A stretch of DNA of 64,000 nt from Gloeomargarita sp. SRBZ-1_bins_9 (GTDB lineage: Bacteria > Cyanobacteriota > Cyanobacteriia > Gloeomargaritales > Gloeomargaritaceae): positions 45,001 through 109,000 of the forward strand of contig JAUQVX010000005.1 in NCBI GenBank assembly GCA_039794565.1, read 5' to 3'. The translations under genes and the position numbers were made by a program. Below the pieces are notes generated by a model. That model saw only the letters and a program-made list of their open reading frames with translations. It was not told the origin of the DNA and ran no database searches. Positions 50,243 to 60,439 of the stretch are shown piece by piece (within the stretch, counting starts at the first letter, position 1; each line of letters opens with the position of its first letter).

Positions 50243-50256
50243 GTAACTTTTGATAC
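50243..50256 (+). promoter_or_regulatory. Candidate NtcA-binding site upstream of argZ/agrE
   Basis: GTA-N8-TAC, the NtcA consensus, lies 80 bases before the start of the nitrogen-metabolism gene. A TACCAT (TAN3T-type) -10 candidate stands at 50272-50277, 15 bases downstream of the box, closer than the usual 22-23. The match may be chance (six fixed bases), but the context is apt. Confidence 0.4.
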
Positions 50257-50335
50257 AAGACCTAGGCACCTTACCATGGCAGTGTTACTCTCGTTGTCCA
50301 TGATGACCCGGTAGCATCCTGAGGTACGCTCTCCG

Positions 50336-52420
50336 ATGAGCCGTCTGCGTTATTTGATGTGTCCGCCTGACCATTACCAGGTGAATTACGTGATCAACCC
50401 CTGGATGGAGGGCAATGTCCACCGCTCGTCCCAGCCCCAGGCGTTAGAGCAATGGCAGCGGTTGTACCAGCTGGTGCAGCAATACGCAGATGTGGCCTTG
50501 ATCACACCGGCGCCCGGTTGGCCGGATATGGTGTTCACGGCCAATGCCGGGTTGGTGGTCAACCGGCAGGTGGTGTTGAGTCGTTTCTACTATCCCGAGC
50601 GCCAAGGGGAGCAGCCCTACTTTCGGGATTGGTTTGCCGCCCAGGGGTATCAGGTGCGGGAGTTGCCGGAGGGAATTGCCTTTGAGGGGGCCGGAGATGC
50701 TCTGTTGGACCGGGGCGCCGGTTGGCTGTGGTGTGGCTATGGCTTTCGCACCATGTTGGAGGCCCATCCCTATTTGGCCAAGTGGTTGTCTTTGGAGGTC
50801 CTATCGCTGCGTTTGATTGACAAGCGTTTTTATCATCTGGACACCTGCTTTTGCCCCCTGAGCGATGGCTATTTGTTGTACTATCCCCCGGCGTTTGACA
50901 CCTACTCTAATCATTTGATCGAGCGGCGGGTCCCCCCGGAGAAACGGATTCCTGTGGGTGAGGCGGATGCGATTCGCTTTGCCTGCAATGCGGTGGAAAT
51001 CAACCGCGTGGTGATCGCAAACACCATGAGTGCTGCCTTGCAGGAGCGGCTGCACCGGTTGGGCTTTAGGGTTATCACCACCGATTTGAGCGAATTTATC
51101 AAGGCGGGGGGGGCGGCCAAGTGTCTGACCCTGCGTTTGGATGAAGCGGTCGCCCCTGTCCCGGCGGTGGCGGAGGTCGCCCGGCGCTTGGTTTCCCTGC
51201 AAGGGCACCTGGTGGACAGCAATTTGTTGACAGAGGCCCTGGACCGGATTACCGATGGGGGTGGCAGTTTTCAAATCGAGCGGCTGCACTTGGGGGCCCA
51301 TCGGCCTGATCCTTCGGAGATTCACCTGTGGGTGTCGGCGCCGACAGAGGCGGTCTTGGACGATATTTTGAATAACTTAATTGACCTGGGGGCGCGGCTG
51401 GCCGATAGCACGGAAACACCGGTGCGCCTGGAACCCGTGACCCAACCCGGGGTGGCGCCGGAGGAGTTTTACGTCACTACGATCTATCCCACCGAGATTT
51501 ATCACCAAAACCGCTGGATCCGGGTGCAAAAGCAACGGATGGATGCGGTGATCGTGGTGGAGGGGGATACGGCCACCTGTCGTTTGCTGCGGGATTTGCA
51601 GGTGGGGGACCTGGTGGTGTGTGGCGTGGACGGGATTCGCACCCTGCATAGACCCACCCAGGAGCGCAGCCAGGAGTTTGGGTTTATGGAATCGGGGGTA
51701 TCCAGCGAGCGGCGGGTGGAACTGGTGGTGGAGGAAATTGCCTGGGAGCTGCGGCGTATTCGGGAACGGGGCGGCAAAACGGTGGTGGTGGCAGGGCCGG
51801 TGACGATCCACACCGGGGGCGGTCCCCACCTGGCTACCCTGATTCGCGAGGGCTATGTGCAGGTGCTGCTGGGGGGTAACGCCATTGCCGTCCATGACCT
51901 GGAGCAAAGTCTATACGGCACATCCCTGGGGGTGGACCTGGCCCGGGGGCGCGTCGTCAAGGGCGGGCACCGGCATCACCTGAAAACCATCAATCTCATC
52001 CGGCGCTATGGCAGTATCCGGGCGGCGGTGGAGGCGGGGGTGATCCGGTCGGGCATTTTTTACGAGTGCATTCGCCGGGGGGTGCCCTTTTCCCTGGCCG
52101 GTTCCATCCGTGACGACGGGCCGCTGCCGGAAACGCGCATGGATTTGCTGCAAGCTCAAGCGGAATATGCCCAGTTGCTCGAGGGGGCGGACTTGATCCT
52201 GATGCTGGCGACTATGCTCCATTCGATTGGGGTGGGCAACATGACGCCGGCGGGGGTGAAGTTGATCTGTGTGGACATCAACCCGGCGGTGGTGACCAAA
52301 TTGGCTGACCGGGGGTCCCTGGAATCGGTGGGGGTGGTGACCGATGTGGGGCTGTTTTTGAGCTTGTTGGTGCGGCAGTTGCAGCAGTTGGGACAGCCTT
52401 ATCAGCTAGCCACCCGTTGA
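50336..52420 (+). CDS. argZ: Arginine dihydrolase / ornithine cyclodeaminase-like bifunctional protein (ArgZ/AgrE)
   Basis: A 694-residue protein. Residues about 1-270 are the guanidino-group-modifying module that converts arginine to ornithine, CO2 and ammonium: Asn21 and Asn70 (NPWMEGN, FTANAG), His167 (FYHLDT) and catalytic Cys263 ([11 protein letters not shown]). A LOR/SDH-type linker (about 280-400) and a C-terminal Rossmann-like half follow ([35 protein letters not shown]), which in AgrE makes proline from ornithine. This enzyme drives the cyanobacterial ornithine-ammonia cycle and cyanophycin use. The 3' end overlaps purL by 19 bases. Confidence 0.93.
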   Translation: MSRLRYLMCPPDHYQVNYVINPWMEGNVHRSSQPQALEQWQRLYQLVQQYADVALITPAPGWPDMVFTANAGLVVNRQVVLSRFYYPERQGEQPYFRDWFAAQGYQVRELPEGIAFEGAGDALLDRGAGWLWCGYGFRTMLEAHPYLAKWLSLEVLSLRLIDKRFYHLDTCFCPLSDGYLLYYPPAFDTYSNHLIERRVPPEKRIPVGEADAIRFACNAVEINRVVIANTMSAALQERLHRLGFRVITTDLSEFIKAGGAAKCLTLRLDEAVAPVPAVAEVARRLVSLQGHLVDSNLLTEALDRITDGGGSFQIERLHLGAHRPDPSEIHLWVSAPTEAVLDDILNNLIDLGARLADSTETPVRLEPVTQPGVAPEEFYVTTIYPTEIYHQNRWIRVQKQRMDAVIVVEGDTATCRLLRDLQVGDLVVCGVDGIRTLHRPTQERSQEFGFMESGVSSERRVELVVEEIAWELRRIRERGGKTVVVAGPVTIHTGGGPHLATLIREGYVQVLLGGNAIAVHDLEQSLYGTSLGVDLARGRVVKGGHRHHLKTINLIRRYGSIRAAVEAGVIRSGIFYECIRRGVPFSLAGSIRDDGPLPETRMDLLQAQAEYAQLLEGADLILMLATMLHSIGVGNMTPAGVKLICVDINPAVVTKLADRGSLESVGVVTDVGLFLSLLVRQLQQLGQPYQLATR

Positions 52421-54690
52421 GGGGGAGACAGGGGCGTGGCCAAACGTCGGGGTAATGCTGCTTCCCAGGTCTGGCGCAGAACGGCCACCGGCAGGTCAAT
52501 GAGGGTGTGCTCAGGGGTGCGAATCACCAGGGATGGTCCGCCGATAACCCCCCAATAGCCCCATGCGCCGGGTAAATGTTGAGTCAAATAGGCTTCCCAA
52601 GCAGCCTGAAATTCCGGCGCCACCGTCACCCAAATCCGGCTGCCCCCTTCGCCAAAGAGCCATTCATCCCAGCGGCAACCCACCGGCGGTTCCCCCTGGA
52701 GCACCACGCCCTGATCACCGGCAATGGCCATTTCCGCCAGGGCCACGACTACGCCCCCATCGCTGACATCGTGGGCTGCCGTAACCCACCCCTGGGCAAT
52801 GCCGTAGCGACAGGCTGCCTGTACCCGTTTTTCCCGTGCCAAATCCACTGCCGGCGGGCGCCCGGTCACCAAGCCATGAATGGCCGCCAGGTACTCCGAA
52901 CCCCCTAGCCCACCGGCTGGTTGGCCCCAGGGCACCCCCAGCAGATATAACCGGTGGCTGGCAATCCACTGCATCGTACAGCGCCGGCGAATATCGGCCA
53001 CCCGTCCCACCATGCCTACCACCGGCGTTGGGTAAATAGCTTGCCCCTGGGTCTCGTTGTACAGGGACACATTGCCCCCCGTCACCGGCGTGCCCAATTC
53101 CCGACAGGCCTGGGCCAATCCCCGGCAGGCCATGGCCAACTGCCAATAAATCTCCGGTTTCTCCGGCGACCCGAAATTCAAGTTATCCGTCACGGCCAAG
53201 GGTTCGGCCCCCACGCAGGACAGATTGCGCGCCGCCTCCGCCACGATGGCCATGGCCCCCCGTTCCGGGTCAAGCCACACCCACCGCCCGTTGCCGTCCA
53301 TCGTTGCCGCTACTCCCAACACCCCCTGCACCCGCAGCACCGCCGCATCCGCCATCCCCGGCAGCACCACCGTATTGTTTTGCACCTGGTGGTCGTACTG
53401 GCGATAAATCCAGCGCTTGCTGGCTAGGTTGGGTTGGTCGAGTAGCGTCAGCAGGAGTTCATTCCAGGAGCGCCCTCCTACCCCCTGAGGCGTCGCTGGC
53501 GGTAGGGTTTCCCCTCTCCAGGCCCAATGACGCTGGAGGTCAGGCGGTGGCTCCGGCAAGATCTCCCGCTGATAAACAGGGGTGTCCGTCGCCAAAGCGG
53601 CTGCCGGAATCTGGGCCACCGGCTTTCCTTGATACACCACCTGCACCTCCGGTTCAGGAATCACCTCCCCCACCACCACGGCCGCCAGACCCCAGCGCCG
53701 GAAGATAGGGAGCACCTCCGCCTCACGGCCCCGGGCCACCACCAGCAGCATGCGCTCTTGGGACTCCGACAGCATCAGCTCCAGAGGCTGCATCCCCGTT
53801 TCCCGCACCGGCACGGCGTCCAGGTTCAAGCGAATCCCGACTCCCCCCTTGGCGGCCATTTCCGCCGTGGCACAGGTCAACCCTGCCGCCCCCATATCCT
53901 GGCAAGCCACCACCGCCCCCGTTGCCAACGCCTCCAGACAGGCTTCAATCAAGCACTTTTCCAAAAAGGGGTCCCCCACCTGCACCGCCGGGCGTTGGGC
54001 CTGGGTATCTTCCCCCAGCTCAGCACTGGCAAAGCTAGCCCCGCCGATGCCATCCCGCCCCGTTGTGGCTCCCACATACACCACCGGATTGCCCACGCCC
54101 TGCGCCGCCGACGGCATGACCCGGGGTTGAGTCAAAAGGCCCAGGGCCATCACATTCACCAGGGGATTGTCCCGATAGACCGGGTCGAAATAGACCTCGC
54201 CCCCCACCGTCGGCACCCCCACGCAATTGCCATAGTGGGCGATGCCCGCTACCACCCCTGTCAGCAACAGGCGACTGCGGCTATCTTCTAGGGGACCAAA
54301 CCGCAGGGAATTGAGCAGGGCCACCGGTCGCGCCCCCAGGGTAAAGATATCCCGCAGGATGCCCCCCACCCCCGTTGCCGCCCCCTGGAACGGCTCAACC
54401 GCCGACGGATGGTTGTGGGATTCCACCTTAAAGGCCAGGTACACCCCCCCCAGGTCCACCACGCCGGCATTCTCCCCTGGCCCCACCACCACCTGCGGCC
54501 CCTGGGTGGGCAACTGGCGCAACAACGGTTTGGAGTTCTTATAGCAGCAGTGCTCCGACCACATCACCCCAAACATGCCCAGTTCCAGGCGATTGGGGGG
54601 ACGGCCCAATTTTTCACACACCAGGCGATACTCCTGGGGCGTCAGGCCCGTGCGCTCCAGGTCAGGGGGCAAGGTTTCCATGTCTTGCAT
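52402..54690 (-). CDS. purL: Phosphoribosylformylglycinamidine synthase subunit PurL
   Basis: A 762-residue small-type PurL that works with PurQ and PurS in purine synthesis. Landmarks: [40 protein letters not shown] type segment with [20 protein letters not shown], and [14 protein letters not shown] in the centre. PurQ and PurS are elsewhere. It lies one base after the trmH stop, so the two are co-transcribed. Confidence 0.97.
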   Translation of the reverse strand: MQDMETLPPDLERTGLTPQEYRLVCEKLGRPPNRLELGMFGVMWSEHCCYKNSKPLLRQLPTQGPQVVVGPGENAGVVDLGGVYLAFKVESHNHPSAVEPFQGAATGVGGILRDIFTLGARPVALLNSLRFGPLEDSRSRLLLTGVVAGIAHYGNCVGVPTVGGEVYFDPVYRDNPLVNVMALGLLTQPRVMPSAAQGVGNPVVYVGATTGRDGIGGASFASAELGEDTQAQRPAVQVGDPFLEKCLIEACLEALATGAVVACQDMGAAGLTCATAEMAAKGGVGIRLNLDAVPVRETGMQPLELMLSESQERMLLVVARGREAEVLPIFRRWGLAAVVVGEVIPEPEVQVVYQGKPVAQIPAAALATDTPVYQREILPEPPPDLQRHWAWRGETLPPATPQGVGGRSWNELLLTLLDQPNLASKRWIYRQYDHQVQNNTVVLPGMADAAVLRVQGVLGVAATMDGNGRWVWLDPERGAMAIVAEAARNLSCVGAEPLAVTDNLNFGSPEKPEIYWQLAMACRGLAQACRELGTPVTGGNVSLYNETQGQAIYPTPVVGMVGRVADIRRRCTMQWIASHRLYLLGVPWGQPAGGLGGSEYLAAIHGLVTGRPPAVDLAREKRVQAACRYGIAQGWVTAAHDVSDGGVVVALAEMAIAGDQGVVLQGEPPVGCRWDEWLFGEGGSRIWVTVAPEFQAAWEAYLTQHLPGAWGYWGVIGGPSLVIRTPEHTLIDLPVAVLRQTWEAALPRRLATPLSPPQRVAS

Positions 54691-54691
54691 T

Positions 54692-55348
54692 CTACGACGC
54701 CGTGACCATCCACGCCCGCAAGGTCTCTAGGTCAGGCGCAGGTCGGTTCTGCTGGCAATACCGGGCTGCGGTTTCCGGGTCCAGCCAAGCCAGGATTTGT
54801 TGGGCCATTTGTTCCGGCGTCAAACGGGGACGGTCGTACAACCCCGCCTGGAGACGTTGGCGCTGGGCCTCAAATAGGATCACCGCCGTTGCCACGGACA
54901 CATTCAACGACTGCACCATCCCCAGCATGGGAATCACGATGTGTCGGTCGGCCAGGGCGGCGGTTGTCTCGCTCACGCCGGATTTTTCGTTGCCCACCAC
55001 GATGGCTGTGGGTTGGGTGTAGTCCACCTGCCGGTAATCCACCGCCGTTGGGGATAAATGGGCCGCTAGTACCTGCATCCCCTGGCTCCGCAAATAGGCG
55101 ATGGCTTGCTCTAGGGTCGGATGCACCACCAGGTTTACCCATTTTTCGGCGCTGGCGCTGGTTTCGTTGTAGGTGGGAACGCCGCCGGTGGGATTGACCG
55201 CATGCACCTGACCGATACCCACCGCATCGCAACTGCGCAGGATGGCGCTCAAGTTGTGGGGTTTGTGGACCGCCTCCGCCAGCACCGTCAAATCCGGTTG
55301 TCGTCGCTGGAGCACCTGTAGGAGCCGTTGCCACCGTCGTTCCGTCAT
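54692..55348 (-). CDS. trmH: tRNA (guanosine-2'-O-)-methyltransferase TrmH
   Basis: A 218-residue SPOUT methyltransferase modifying G18 of tRNA. Motif 1 [20 protein letters not shown] (conserved Asn and Arg), motif 2 [14 protein letters not shown] and motif 3 [20 protein letters not shown] are intact. A C-terminal extension after residue 160 is of the TrmH type. It is divergent from purC and upstream of purL. Confidence 0.93.
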   Translation of the reverse strand: MTERRWQRLLQVLQRRQPDLTVLAEAVHKPHNLSAILRSCDAVGIGQVHAVNPTGGVPTYNETSASAEKWVNLVVHPTLEQAIAYLRSQGMQVLAAHLSPTAVDYRQVDYTQPTAIVVGNEKSGVSETTAALADRHIVIPMLGMVQSLNVSVATAVILFEAQRQRLQAGLYDRPRLTPEQMAQQILAWLDPETAARYCQQNRPAPDLETLRAWMVTAS

Positions 55349-55425
55349 CCTGGGGTTGCTTGCCTCACCGGAGTTCTATTGTAGGCAGGCCGCGTAAACT
55401 GGAAAAAAAAGCGGGAGACCCGACG

Positions 55426-56151
55426 GTGACCCACTACGAAGGCAAAGCCAAAATTGTCATTCCCACCGAACACCCCGGCGTGCTGCAGCTGCACTTCAAG
55501 GACGACGTTACGGCCTTCGATGCCCAAAAAAAAGGCCAGATTCGCAGCAAGGGAGCGATCAACTGCACCATCAGCAGCCATCTGTTTCAGTACCTAGAGC
55601 GGCGAGGAATTCCCACCCACTTTCTGGCCCAGGTGGCGCCAGCGGTGATGGAAGTCAAAGCCCTGCAGATGTTTCCCCTGGAGGTGGTGGTGCGCAACCG
55701 GGCCGCCGGTCGTCTGTGCCGGGAAACGGGTTTACCCCTGGGAATGGAATTACACCCCCCCCTGGTGGAGTTTTATTACAAAAATGATGCCTTGAGCGAC
55801 CCCCTGCTGACCCCGGACCGCTTGCGGTTGCTCCAGTTGGCCACCCCGGAGCAGGTGCAGGCCCTGACCCGGTTGGCGGAACAGATCAATGCCCACCTGC
55901 GTCCCCTTTTTGCGGAATGTGGCCTCTTGCTGATAGACTGCAAACTGGAGTTTGGTCAGGACGGGGACGGGAACATCCTGTTGGCGGATGAGATCAGCCC
56001 CGATACCTGTCGGTTCTGGTTGGCCGGGGAAACCGACCCACAGCGGCGAGTGGTGGACAAAGACCGCTTTCGCTATGACCTGGGGGAGGTGGAGGCAGCC
56101 TACCAACTGGTCCTGGAACGGGTCTTGCAGCAAGCGCCCAAGTGCTCCTAA
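55426..56151 (+). CDS. purC: Phosphoribosylaminoimidazole-succinocarboxamide synthase
   Basis: A 241-residue SAICAR synthetase. VTHYEGKAKIVIPTEHPG at the start, DDVTAFDAQKKGQI, EVVVRNRAAGRLCRETGLP, and LLIDCKLEFGQDGDGNILLA then DEISPDTCRFW are family signatures. No ATG is available; the GTG at 55426 has GGGAG nine bases upstream and gives the usual length, whereas the frame to 55360 adds unlike residues. Its stop overlaps a possible omp85 start (TAATG). Confidence 0.95.
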   Translation: MTHYEGKAKIVIPTEHPGVLQLHFKDDVTAFDAQKKGQIRSKGAINCTISSHLFQYLERRGIPTHFLAQVAPAVMEVKALQMFPLEVVVRNRAAGRLCRETGLPLGMELHPPLVEFYYKNDALSDPLLTPDRLRLLQLATPEQVQALTRLAEQINAHLRPLFAECGLLLIDCKLEFGQDGDGNILLADEISPDTCRFWLAGETDPQRRVVDKDRFRYDLGEVEAAYQLVLERVLQQAPKCS

Positions 56152-56165
56152 TGGTGTGGTGTGAT

Positions 56166-58037
56166 ATGCGCTCCTACGTACTCACAGCGGGTTTTGCAAG
56201 CGTCTTCGCCGCTTGGATGGCCTGGCCGGCCCATGCCCAGACGGTTACCCCTCCAGCCTCCCCCATGGCCCAGGTGGAACAGTCCCCAGAGCCGGAACCC
56301 CGGGTGTTGGTGGCGGAAGTGCTGGTAGAGGGGGCAGAGGGAGCACTGCTAGATGCAGTTTTTGGCGCCATTCGCACCCGTCCGGGGTTCACCACGACCC
56401 GCACCCAGTTGCAACGGGATATTGACGCCATCTTTGCCACCGGTTGGTTCCAGAATGTGGAGGCAATTCCGGAGGACACGCCCCTGGGGGTACGGATTCG
56501 CTTTGTGGTGCAGCCCAACCCGGTATTGAAGCAGGTCAATTTGGTAGGCACCAAGGTCTTGCCCCAGCAGGTGGCGGATGAAATTTTTACGCCCCTGTAC
56601 GGCGAAGTGTTAAATTTCCGCAGTTTGCAGCAGGGCATCCAGCGCCTCAACGAATGGTACAAGAAAAATGGCTACCCGCTGGGGCAGGTTATCGGCACGC
56701 CCAAGGTGGATGAACAGGGGGTGGTGACCCTAGAGGTGGCCGAGGGGGTGATTGCCGACATTCGCATCCGCTACCTCAACGCCAAGGACGAGGAGGTGCG
56801 GGGGAAAACGCGACCCTATGTCATCCTGCGGGAGTTGCAGCAGAAACCGGGGGATGTATTCAACGAAAAGGCGGCCCAGCGGGATTTGCAAACTCTGTTT
56901 GGGTTGGGGGTTTTTGAGGATGTGCGCCTGAACCTGGAACCGGCGGAAGACCCCCGCAAGGCCGTGGTGGTGTTGACGGTGGTGGAGGCGCGCACGGGTT
57001 CGATTAATTTTGGGGCAGGGTATAGCACGGCGACGGGCTTTTTCGGGTCCCTGGGGTATTCCGAGCGTAATTTGGGAGGGCGACTGCAAACCCTGAATGT
57101 GAATATCCAGGGGGGCGAGCGGGATATTTTGTTTGATGTCAACTTCCGGGACCCCTGGCTGGCCTTTGACCCCGGCCGACTTTCCCTATCCGCTAGTGTG
57201 TTTAACCGGCGGTCGTTTTCCTATATCTTCAGCGGTGGGGAAACGCCGGTGGATTTGCCCAACGGGGATACGCCCCGGGTCAACCGATTGGGGACGATTA
57301 TTGATTTCAGCCGTCCGTTTCCGGGGAACTGGCGGGGCACGGTGGGGATCAGCTACCAGCGGGTTTCTATTCTGGACGGGGATAACCGGGTGTCGCCGGT
57401 GGATGAACTGGGCAACCGCCTGTCGGTCAGCCGTTCGGGGATTGACGACCTGCTGCAGGTGAACCTGGGGGCGACCAAGGACGAGCGGGACAATCCCCTG
57501 GACCCGACGCGGGGGTGGGTGTTGCGCTTGGGCTATAGTCAGGCACTGCCGGTGGGGGCGGCGGCCATTTCCCAAAGTCGTCTGCGGGCCAGCTACAGCC
57601 ACTACATCCCCGTGAAGCTGTTGCAGTTCCAGCGGGACAAACCGGAGGTACTGGCGTTTAATGTGCAGGGGGGGACCATCCTGGGACGCATGGCTCCCTA
57701 TGAGGCCTTTAGCCTGGGGGGAACGGACTCGGTGCGGGGCTGGGGGGAAGGGGAGCTGGGTACCGGTCGTAGTTTCTTCCAGGCCACGGCGGAGTATCGT
57801 TTCCCCATCTTCAACATCGTGCGGGGGGCGCTGTTTGTGGACTACGGCAGCACCTTAGGTAGCCAAGATGATGTGCCGGGCAATCCGGGTGGCATTCGGG
57901 GGAAACCGGGCCAGGGATGGGGCTACGGGATTGGGGTGCGCTTGGCGGCGCCGTTTTTGGGCAATTTGCGCATTGACTTTGGCTGGAACGACCGGGGCGG
58001 CAATCAGATCACCTTTGGGGTGGGAGAGCGCTTCTGA
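56166..58037 (+). CDS. Omp85-family outer-membrane assembly protein
   Basis: About 623 residues. Signal peptide MRSYVLTAGFASVFAAWMAW to AHA, a Pro-rich linker, then three POTRA domains (about 50-290; VLVAEVLVEGAEGALLDAVF opens the first) and a 16-stranded barrel with the conserved VRGWGEGELG loop motif (VRGF/Y in most) and terminal Phe (GVGERF). Cyanobacterial Omp85 inserts outer-membrane proteins and is the ancestor of plastid Toc75. The ATG at 56151 overlapping purC is an alternative start. lpxC follows with one-base overlap. Confidence 0.95.
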   Translation: MRSYVLTAGFASVFAAWMAWPAHAQTVTPPASPMAQVEQSPEPEPRVLVAEVLVEGAEGALLDAVFGAIRTRPGFTTTRTQLQRDIDAIFATGWFQNVEAIPEDTPLGVRIRFVVQPNPVLKQVNLVGTKVLPQQVADEIFTPLYGEVLNFRSLQQGIQRLNEWYKKNGYPLGQVIGTPKVDEQGVVTLEVAEGVIADIRIRYLNAKDEEVRGKTRPYVILRELQQKPGDVFNEKAAQRDLQTLFGLGVFEDVRLNLEPAEDPRKAVVVLTVVEARTGSINFGAGYSTATGFFGSLGYSERNLGGRLQTLNVNIQGGERDILFDVNFRDPWLAFDPGRLSLSASVFNRRSFSYIFSGGETPVDLPNGDTPRVNRLGTIIDFSRPFPGNWRGTVGISYQRVSILDGDNRVSPVDELGNRLSVSRSGIDDLLQVNLGATKDERDNPLDPTRGWVLRLGYSQALPVGAAAISQSRLRASYSHYIPVKLLQFQRDKPEVLAFNVQGGTILGRMAPYEAFSLGGTDSVRGWGEGELGTGRSFFQATAEYRFPIFNIVRGALFVDYGSTLGSQDDVPGNPGGIRGKPGQGWGYGIGVRLAAPFLGNLRIDFGWNDRGGNQITFGVGERF

Positions 58038-58867
58038 TGGGGGTAACCCTGGCGGGCGTGGGGTTGCACACGGGCCAACACAGCGTGGTGACGTTGGAAT
58101 TGGCGGCGCCGGGGACCGGACGGGTGTTTTACCGGGAAGGACGCCCGATTCCGGCCCACATCCAGGCGGTGCAACCCAGTGCCTTGTGTACTACCCTGGC
58201 GTGGGGGGCAGACCGGGTGCACACGGTGGAGCATTTGTTGGCGGCGCTGCTGGGGCTGGGGATTGACGATGTGGCCATTCACGTGACGGGGGAGGAGATT
58301 CCCCTGCTGGATGGTTCGGCGCAGCCCTGGGTGGAGCAGGTGCAGGGGTGGGGGCGGGGCGCACCGACGGTCCGGGGAACAATCCAGGAACCGGTGGTCA
58401 TCAGCGAGGGTGACCGGCTGGTGGCGGCTTTGCCGTCGGACCAATTGTTGGTGAGCTATGGGATCGATTTCCCGGATTACCCCGCCATTGGCCGGCAGTG
58501 GGTGACGTGGGTGCCCAGTCAAGAACCCTTTGCTACGGCGATTGCCCCGGCGCGGACCTTTGGCCTGGCGGACCAGGTCGCCCATTGGCAAGACCAGGGT
58601 TTAATCCGGGGTGGGAGTTTGGCCAATGCCCTGGTGTGCGACCGGGAGCGGGGCTGGTTGAATCCCCCCCTGCGATTTCCCGATGAACCGGCGCGGCACA
58701 AGCTGCTGGATTTTTTGGGGGACTTGGCCCTGCTGGGGACGCTCCCGTGCGGCCATTACCTGGCCTATAAAGCCGGGCATCGGTTGCACACCCAATTGGT
58801 GGCGAAACTGTGGACGCGGGATGGCACTTGCAGTACGATGGGCTTTAGCAGTGTCCACAACCGATAG
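58037..58867 (+). CDS. lpxC: UDP-3-O-acyl-N-acetylglucosamine deacetylase
   Basis: A 276-residue zinc deacetylase, the committed step of lipid A synthesis. GVGLHTGQHS (residues 8-17), VHTVEHLLAALLGLGIDD (zinc His), PLLDGSAQPWV and RHKLLDFLGDLALLG with GH downstream (other zinc ligands) are present. The start (ATG sharing one base with the omp85 stop) trims a few residues from the usual N-terminus. The next genes are not lpxA or fabZ, unlike many cyanobacteria. Confidence 0.95.
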   Translation: MGVTLAGVGLHTGQHSVVTLELAAPGTGRVFYREGRPIPAHIQAVQPSALCTTLAWGADRVHTVEHLLAALLGLGIDDVAIHVTGEEIPLLDGSAQPWVEQVQGWGRGAPTVRGTIQEPVVISEGDRLVAALPSDQLLVSYGIDFPDYPAIGRQWVTWVPSQEPFATAIAPARTFGLADQVAHWQDQGLIRGGSLANALVCDRERGWLNPPLRFPDEPARHKLLDFLGDLALLGTLPCGHYLAYKAGHRLHTQLVAKLWTRDGTCSTMGFSSVHNR

Positions 58868-58875
58868 GAATTCCC

Positions 58876-59196
58876 ATGAATGATCCCACGAATGAGGCCC
58901 CTCAGCCAGCCTCAGATTTTCCGCTGGAAGCTAGCGTGCGTATCTGCCGCCACATGAACCAAGACCATGCCGATGCAGTGCTGCTGTATGCCCGGGGGCT
59001 AGCCGGCATCCTAGAAGCGACGGCGGCGACGATGGAGGCCATTGACTGTACGGGGATGGATTTGCGGGTGTGGCAGGGGGAGACGTCTACGGCGATTCGC
59101 ATTGAATTTCCCACCCCCTTGAGTGGTCCGAAGGCAGCTCATCACTGTCTGGTGGAATTGGTGGAGCAGGCACGGCAACGGTTGGCATCGCGATGA
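58876..59196 (+). CDS. DUF2470 (HugZ C-terminal-like) protein
   Basis: A 106-residue protein matching DUF2470: RICRHMNQDHADAVLLYARG (about 22-41) and ATMEAIDCTGMDLRV. DUF2470 occurs at the C-terminus of HugZ-type heme oxygenases and alone in photosynthetic organisms, where related proteins bind heme. His residues of the HMNQDH stretch could be ligands. It overlaps lepB by four bases (ATGA) and follows lpxC by eight; the operon link to the envelope genes is unexplained. Confidence 0.88.
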   Translation: MNDPTNEAPQPASDFPLEASVRICRHMNQDHADAVLLYARGLAGILEATAATMEAIDCTGMDLRVWQGETSTAIRIEFPTPLSGPKAAHHCLVELVEQARQRLASR

Positions 59197-59840
59197 AGGG
59201 GACGCGTTGGCGAGGGTGGCTGGCGCAAATGTTGCCCACCTTGCTGGTGGCGGTGGCCTTGGCGCTGCTGTTGCGCTGGGGGGTGGCCGAACCCCGCTAT
59301 ATCCCCTCTGGCTCCATGCTGCCGACGTTGCAGTTGGGGGACCGGCTGGTGGTGGAAAAAATCTCCCATCACTGGCGCCACTGGCAGCGGGGAGATATTG
59401 TGGTGTTTTCGCCGCCACCGGCTCTGTTACTCCAGGGGTATCGCCCGGAGGATGTACTCATCAAGCGGGTGGTGGCCCTGCCGGGGGAAACGGTGGAAAT
59501 TCGCCAAGGGCGGGTCTGGGTCAACGGCGAACCCCTGGAAGAACCCTATGTGGCCCAACCCCCGAACTATACCTGGGGACCAGCAGTGGTGCCGGAGGGG
59601 TATCTGTTTGTCTTGGGGGACAATCGCAACGCCAGCAACGATTCCCATGTGTGGGGGTTTTTGGACCAGCGGCTGGTGCGGGGGCGGGCCTGGGTGCGCT
59701 TTTGGCCCTGGCCAGTCCAGGTGTATGCCACATCGCCCCAGGGGGCCAGATTCTCTGAACGAGTGGCTGACCTAACCCTGTTAAGCCGGAGGAAGCACCA
59801 ACCCTTGTCTGAGGATGCCGTTGGCGGTGGTTACGCCTGA
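59193..59840 (+). CDS. lepB: Signal peptidase I
   Basis: A 215-residue type I leader peptidase. One N-terminal anchor (about 10-29), catalytic Ser41 in PSGSMLPTL, catalytic Lys91 in LIKRVVALPGE, and box E GDNRNASNDSHVWG. It cleaves Sec and Tat precursors, including thylakoid lumen proteins. The gene overlaps the DUF2470 gene by four bases. Confidence 0.97.
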   Translation: MKGTRWRGWLAQMLPTLLVAVALALLLRWGVAEPRYIPSGSMLPTLQLGDRLVVEKISHHWRHWQRGDIVVFSPPPALLLQGYRPEDVLIKRVVALPGETVEIRQGRVWVNGEPLEEPYVAQPPNYTWGPAVVPEGYLFVLGDNRNASNDSHVWGFLDQRLVRGRAWVRFWPWPVQVYATSPQGARFSERVADLTLLSRRKHQPLSEDAVGGGYA

Positions 59841-60023
59841 AGAAAAGTCCCAGGGGCAACGTTGGTTGTCTGGAATTGGCCGGGATGGGGACGGCTAACT
59901 TTTCATCCAGGGAAGCCATCGCTTACACTGGAACCGGGGAACTTCCCGTCCGGTGGCAGCGGTCTTTGAGCTGACGGCAATGCCCACTACTGATTGAATA
60001 ACTTGAATAACTAGGAGTGAATC

Positions 60024-60437
60024 ATGGCTTTACCTGCACCTTCGGCCCCCCCCGACGTCCCCATTCGCCCTCACTCCGCAAGCATTGTTCCCCGCTCACG
60101 CACCGGCCAAGCCCCTTTGTCCCTGCGACGGGTTTATCGCCTGACTCAGGGGATGGTCATAGGCTTGAGTGGCGCAACTTTGGTGCTCTACGCCGCAACG
60201 GTTGGGGCAGAAATGTGCTGGCAGCGGCAATATGACTACCTACTGGCATTGCGTCAACAGCGTCAGGAACTTATGGCTGCGACAGCCGCGTTACAACGGC
60301 ATTTGAGTCAAGCTCCAGTGCCGGGAATGGTGGCCCAAACCCCTGGCCAAACGGTGTTCATTCAGCCGGCCCCGCCCCGTCCGCCCCGTCCTGTACCGGT
60401 GCAGCCGACCCCCTTCTGGCCCCTCGAAGGATATTGA
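60024..60437 (+). CDS. FtsL-like bitopic protein upstream of ftsI
   Basis: A 137-residue protein: about 35 cytoplasmic residues, one membrane span (about 44-63, MVIGLSGATLVLYAATVGAE), a coiled coil (YDYLLALRQQRQELMAATAA) and a Pro-rich tail. That topology and the position two bases before ftsI are those of FtsL/FtsB divisome proteins. Sequence similarity to FtsL is not evident, so the name is by analogy. AGGAG precedes the ATG. Confidence 0.6.
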   Translation: MALPAPSAPPDVPIRPHSASIVPRSRTGQAPLSLRRVYRLTQGMVIGLSGATLVLYAATVGAEMCWQRQYDYLLALRQQRQELMAATAALQRHLSQAPVPGMVAQTPGQTVFIQPAPPRPPRPVPVQPTPFWPLEGY

Positions 60438-60439
60438 CC

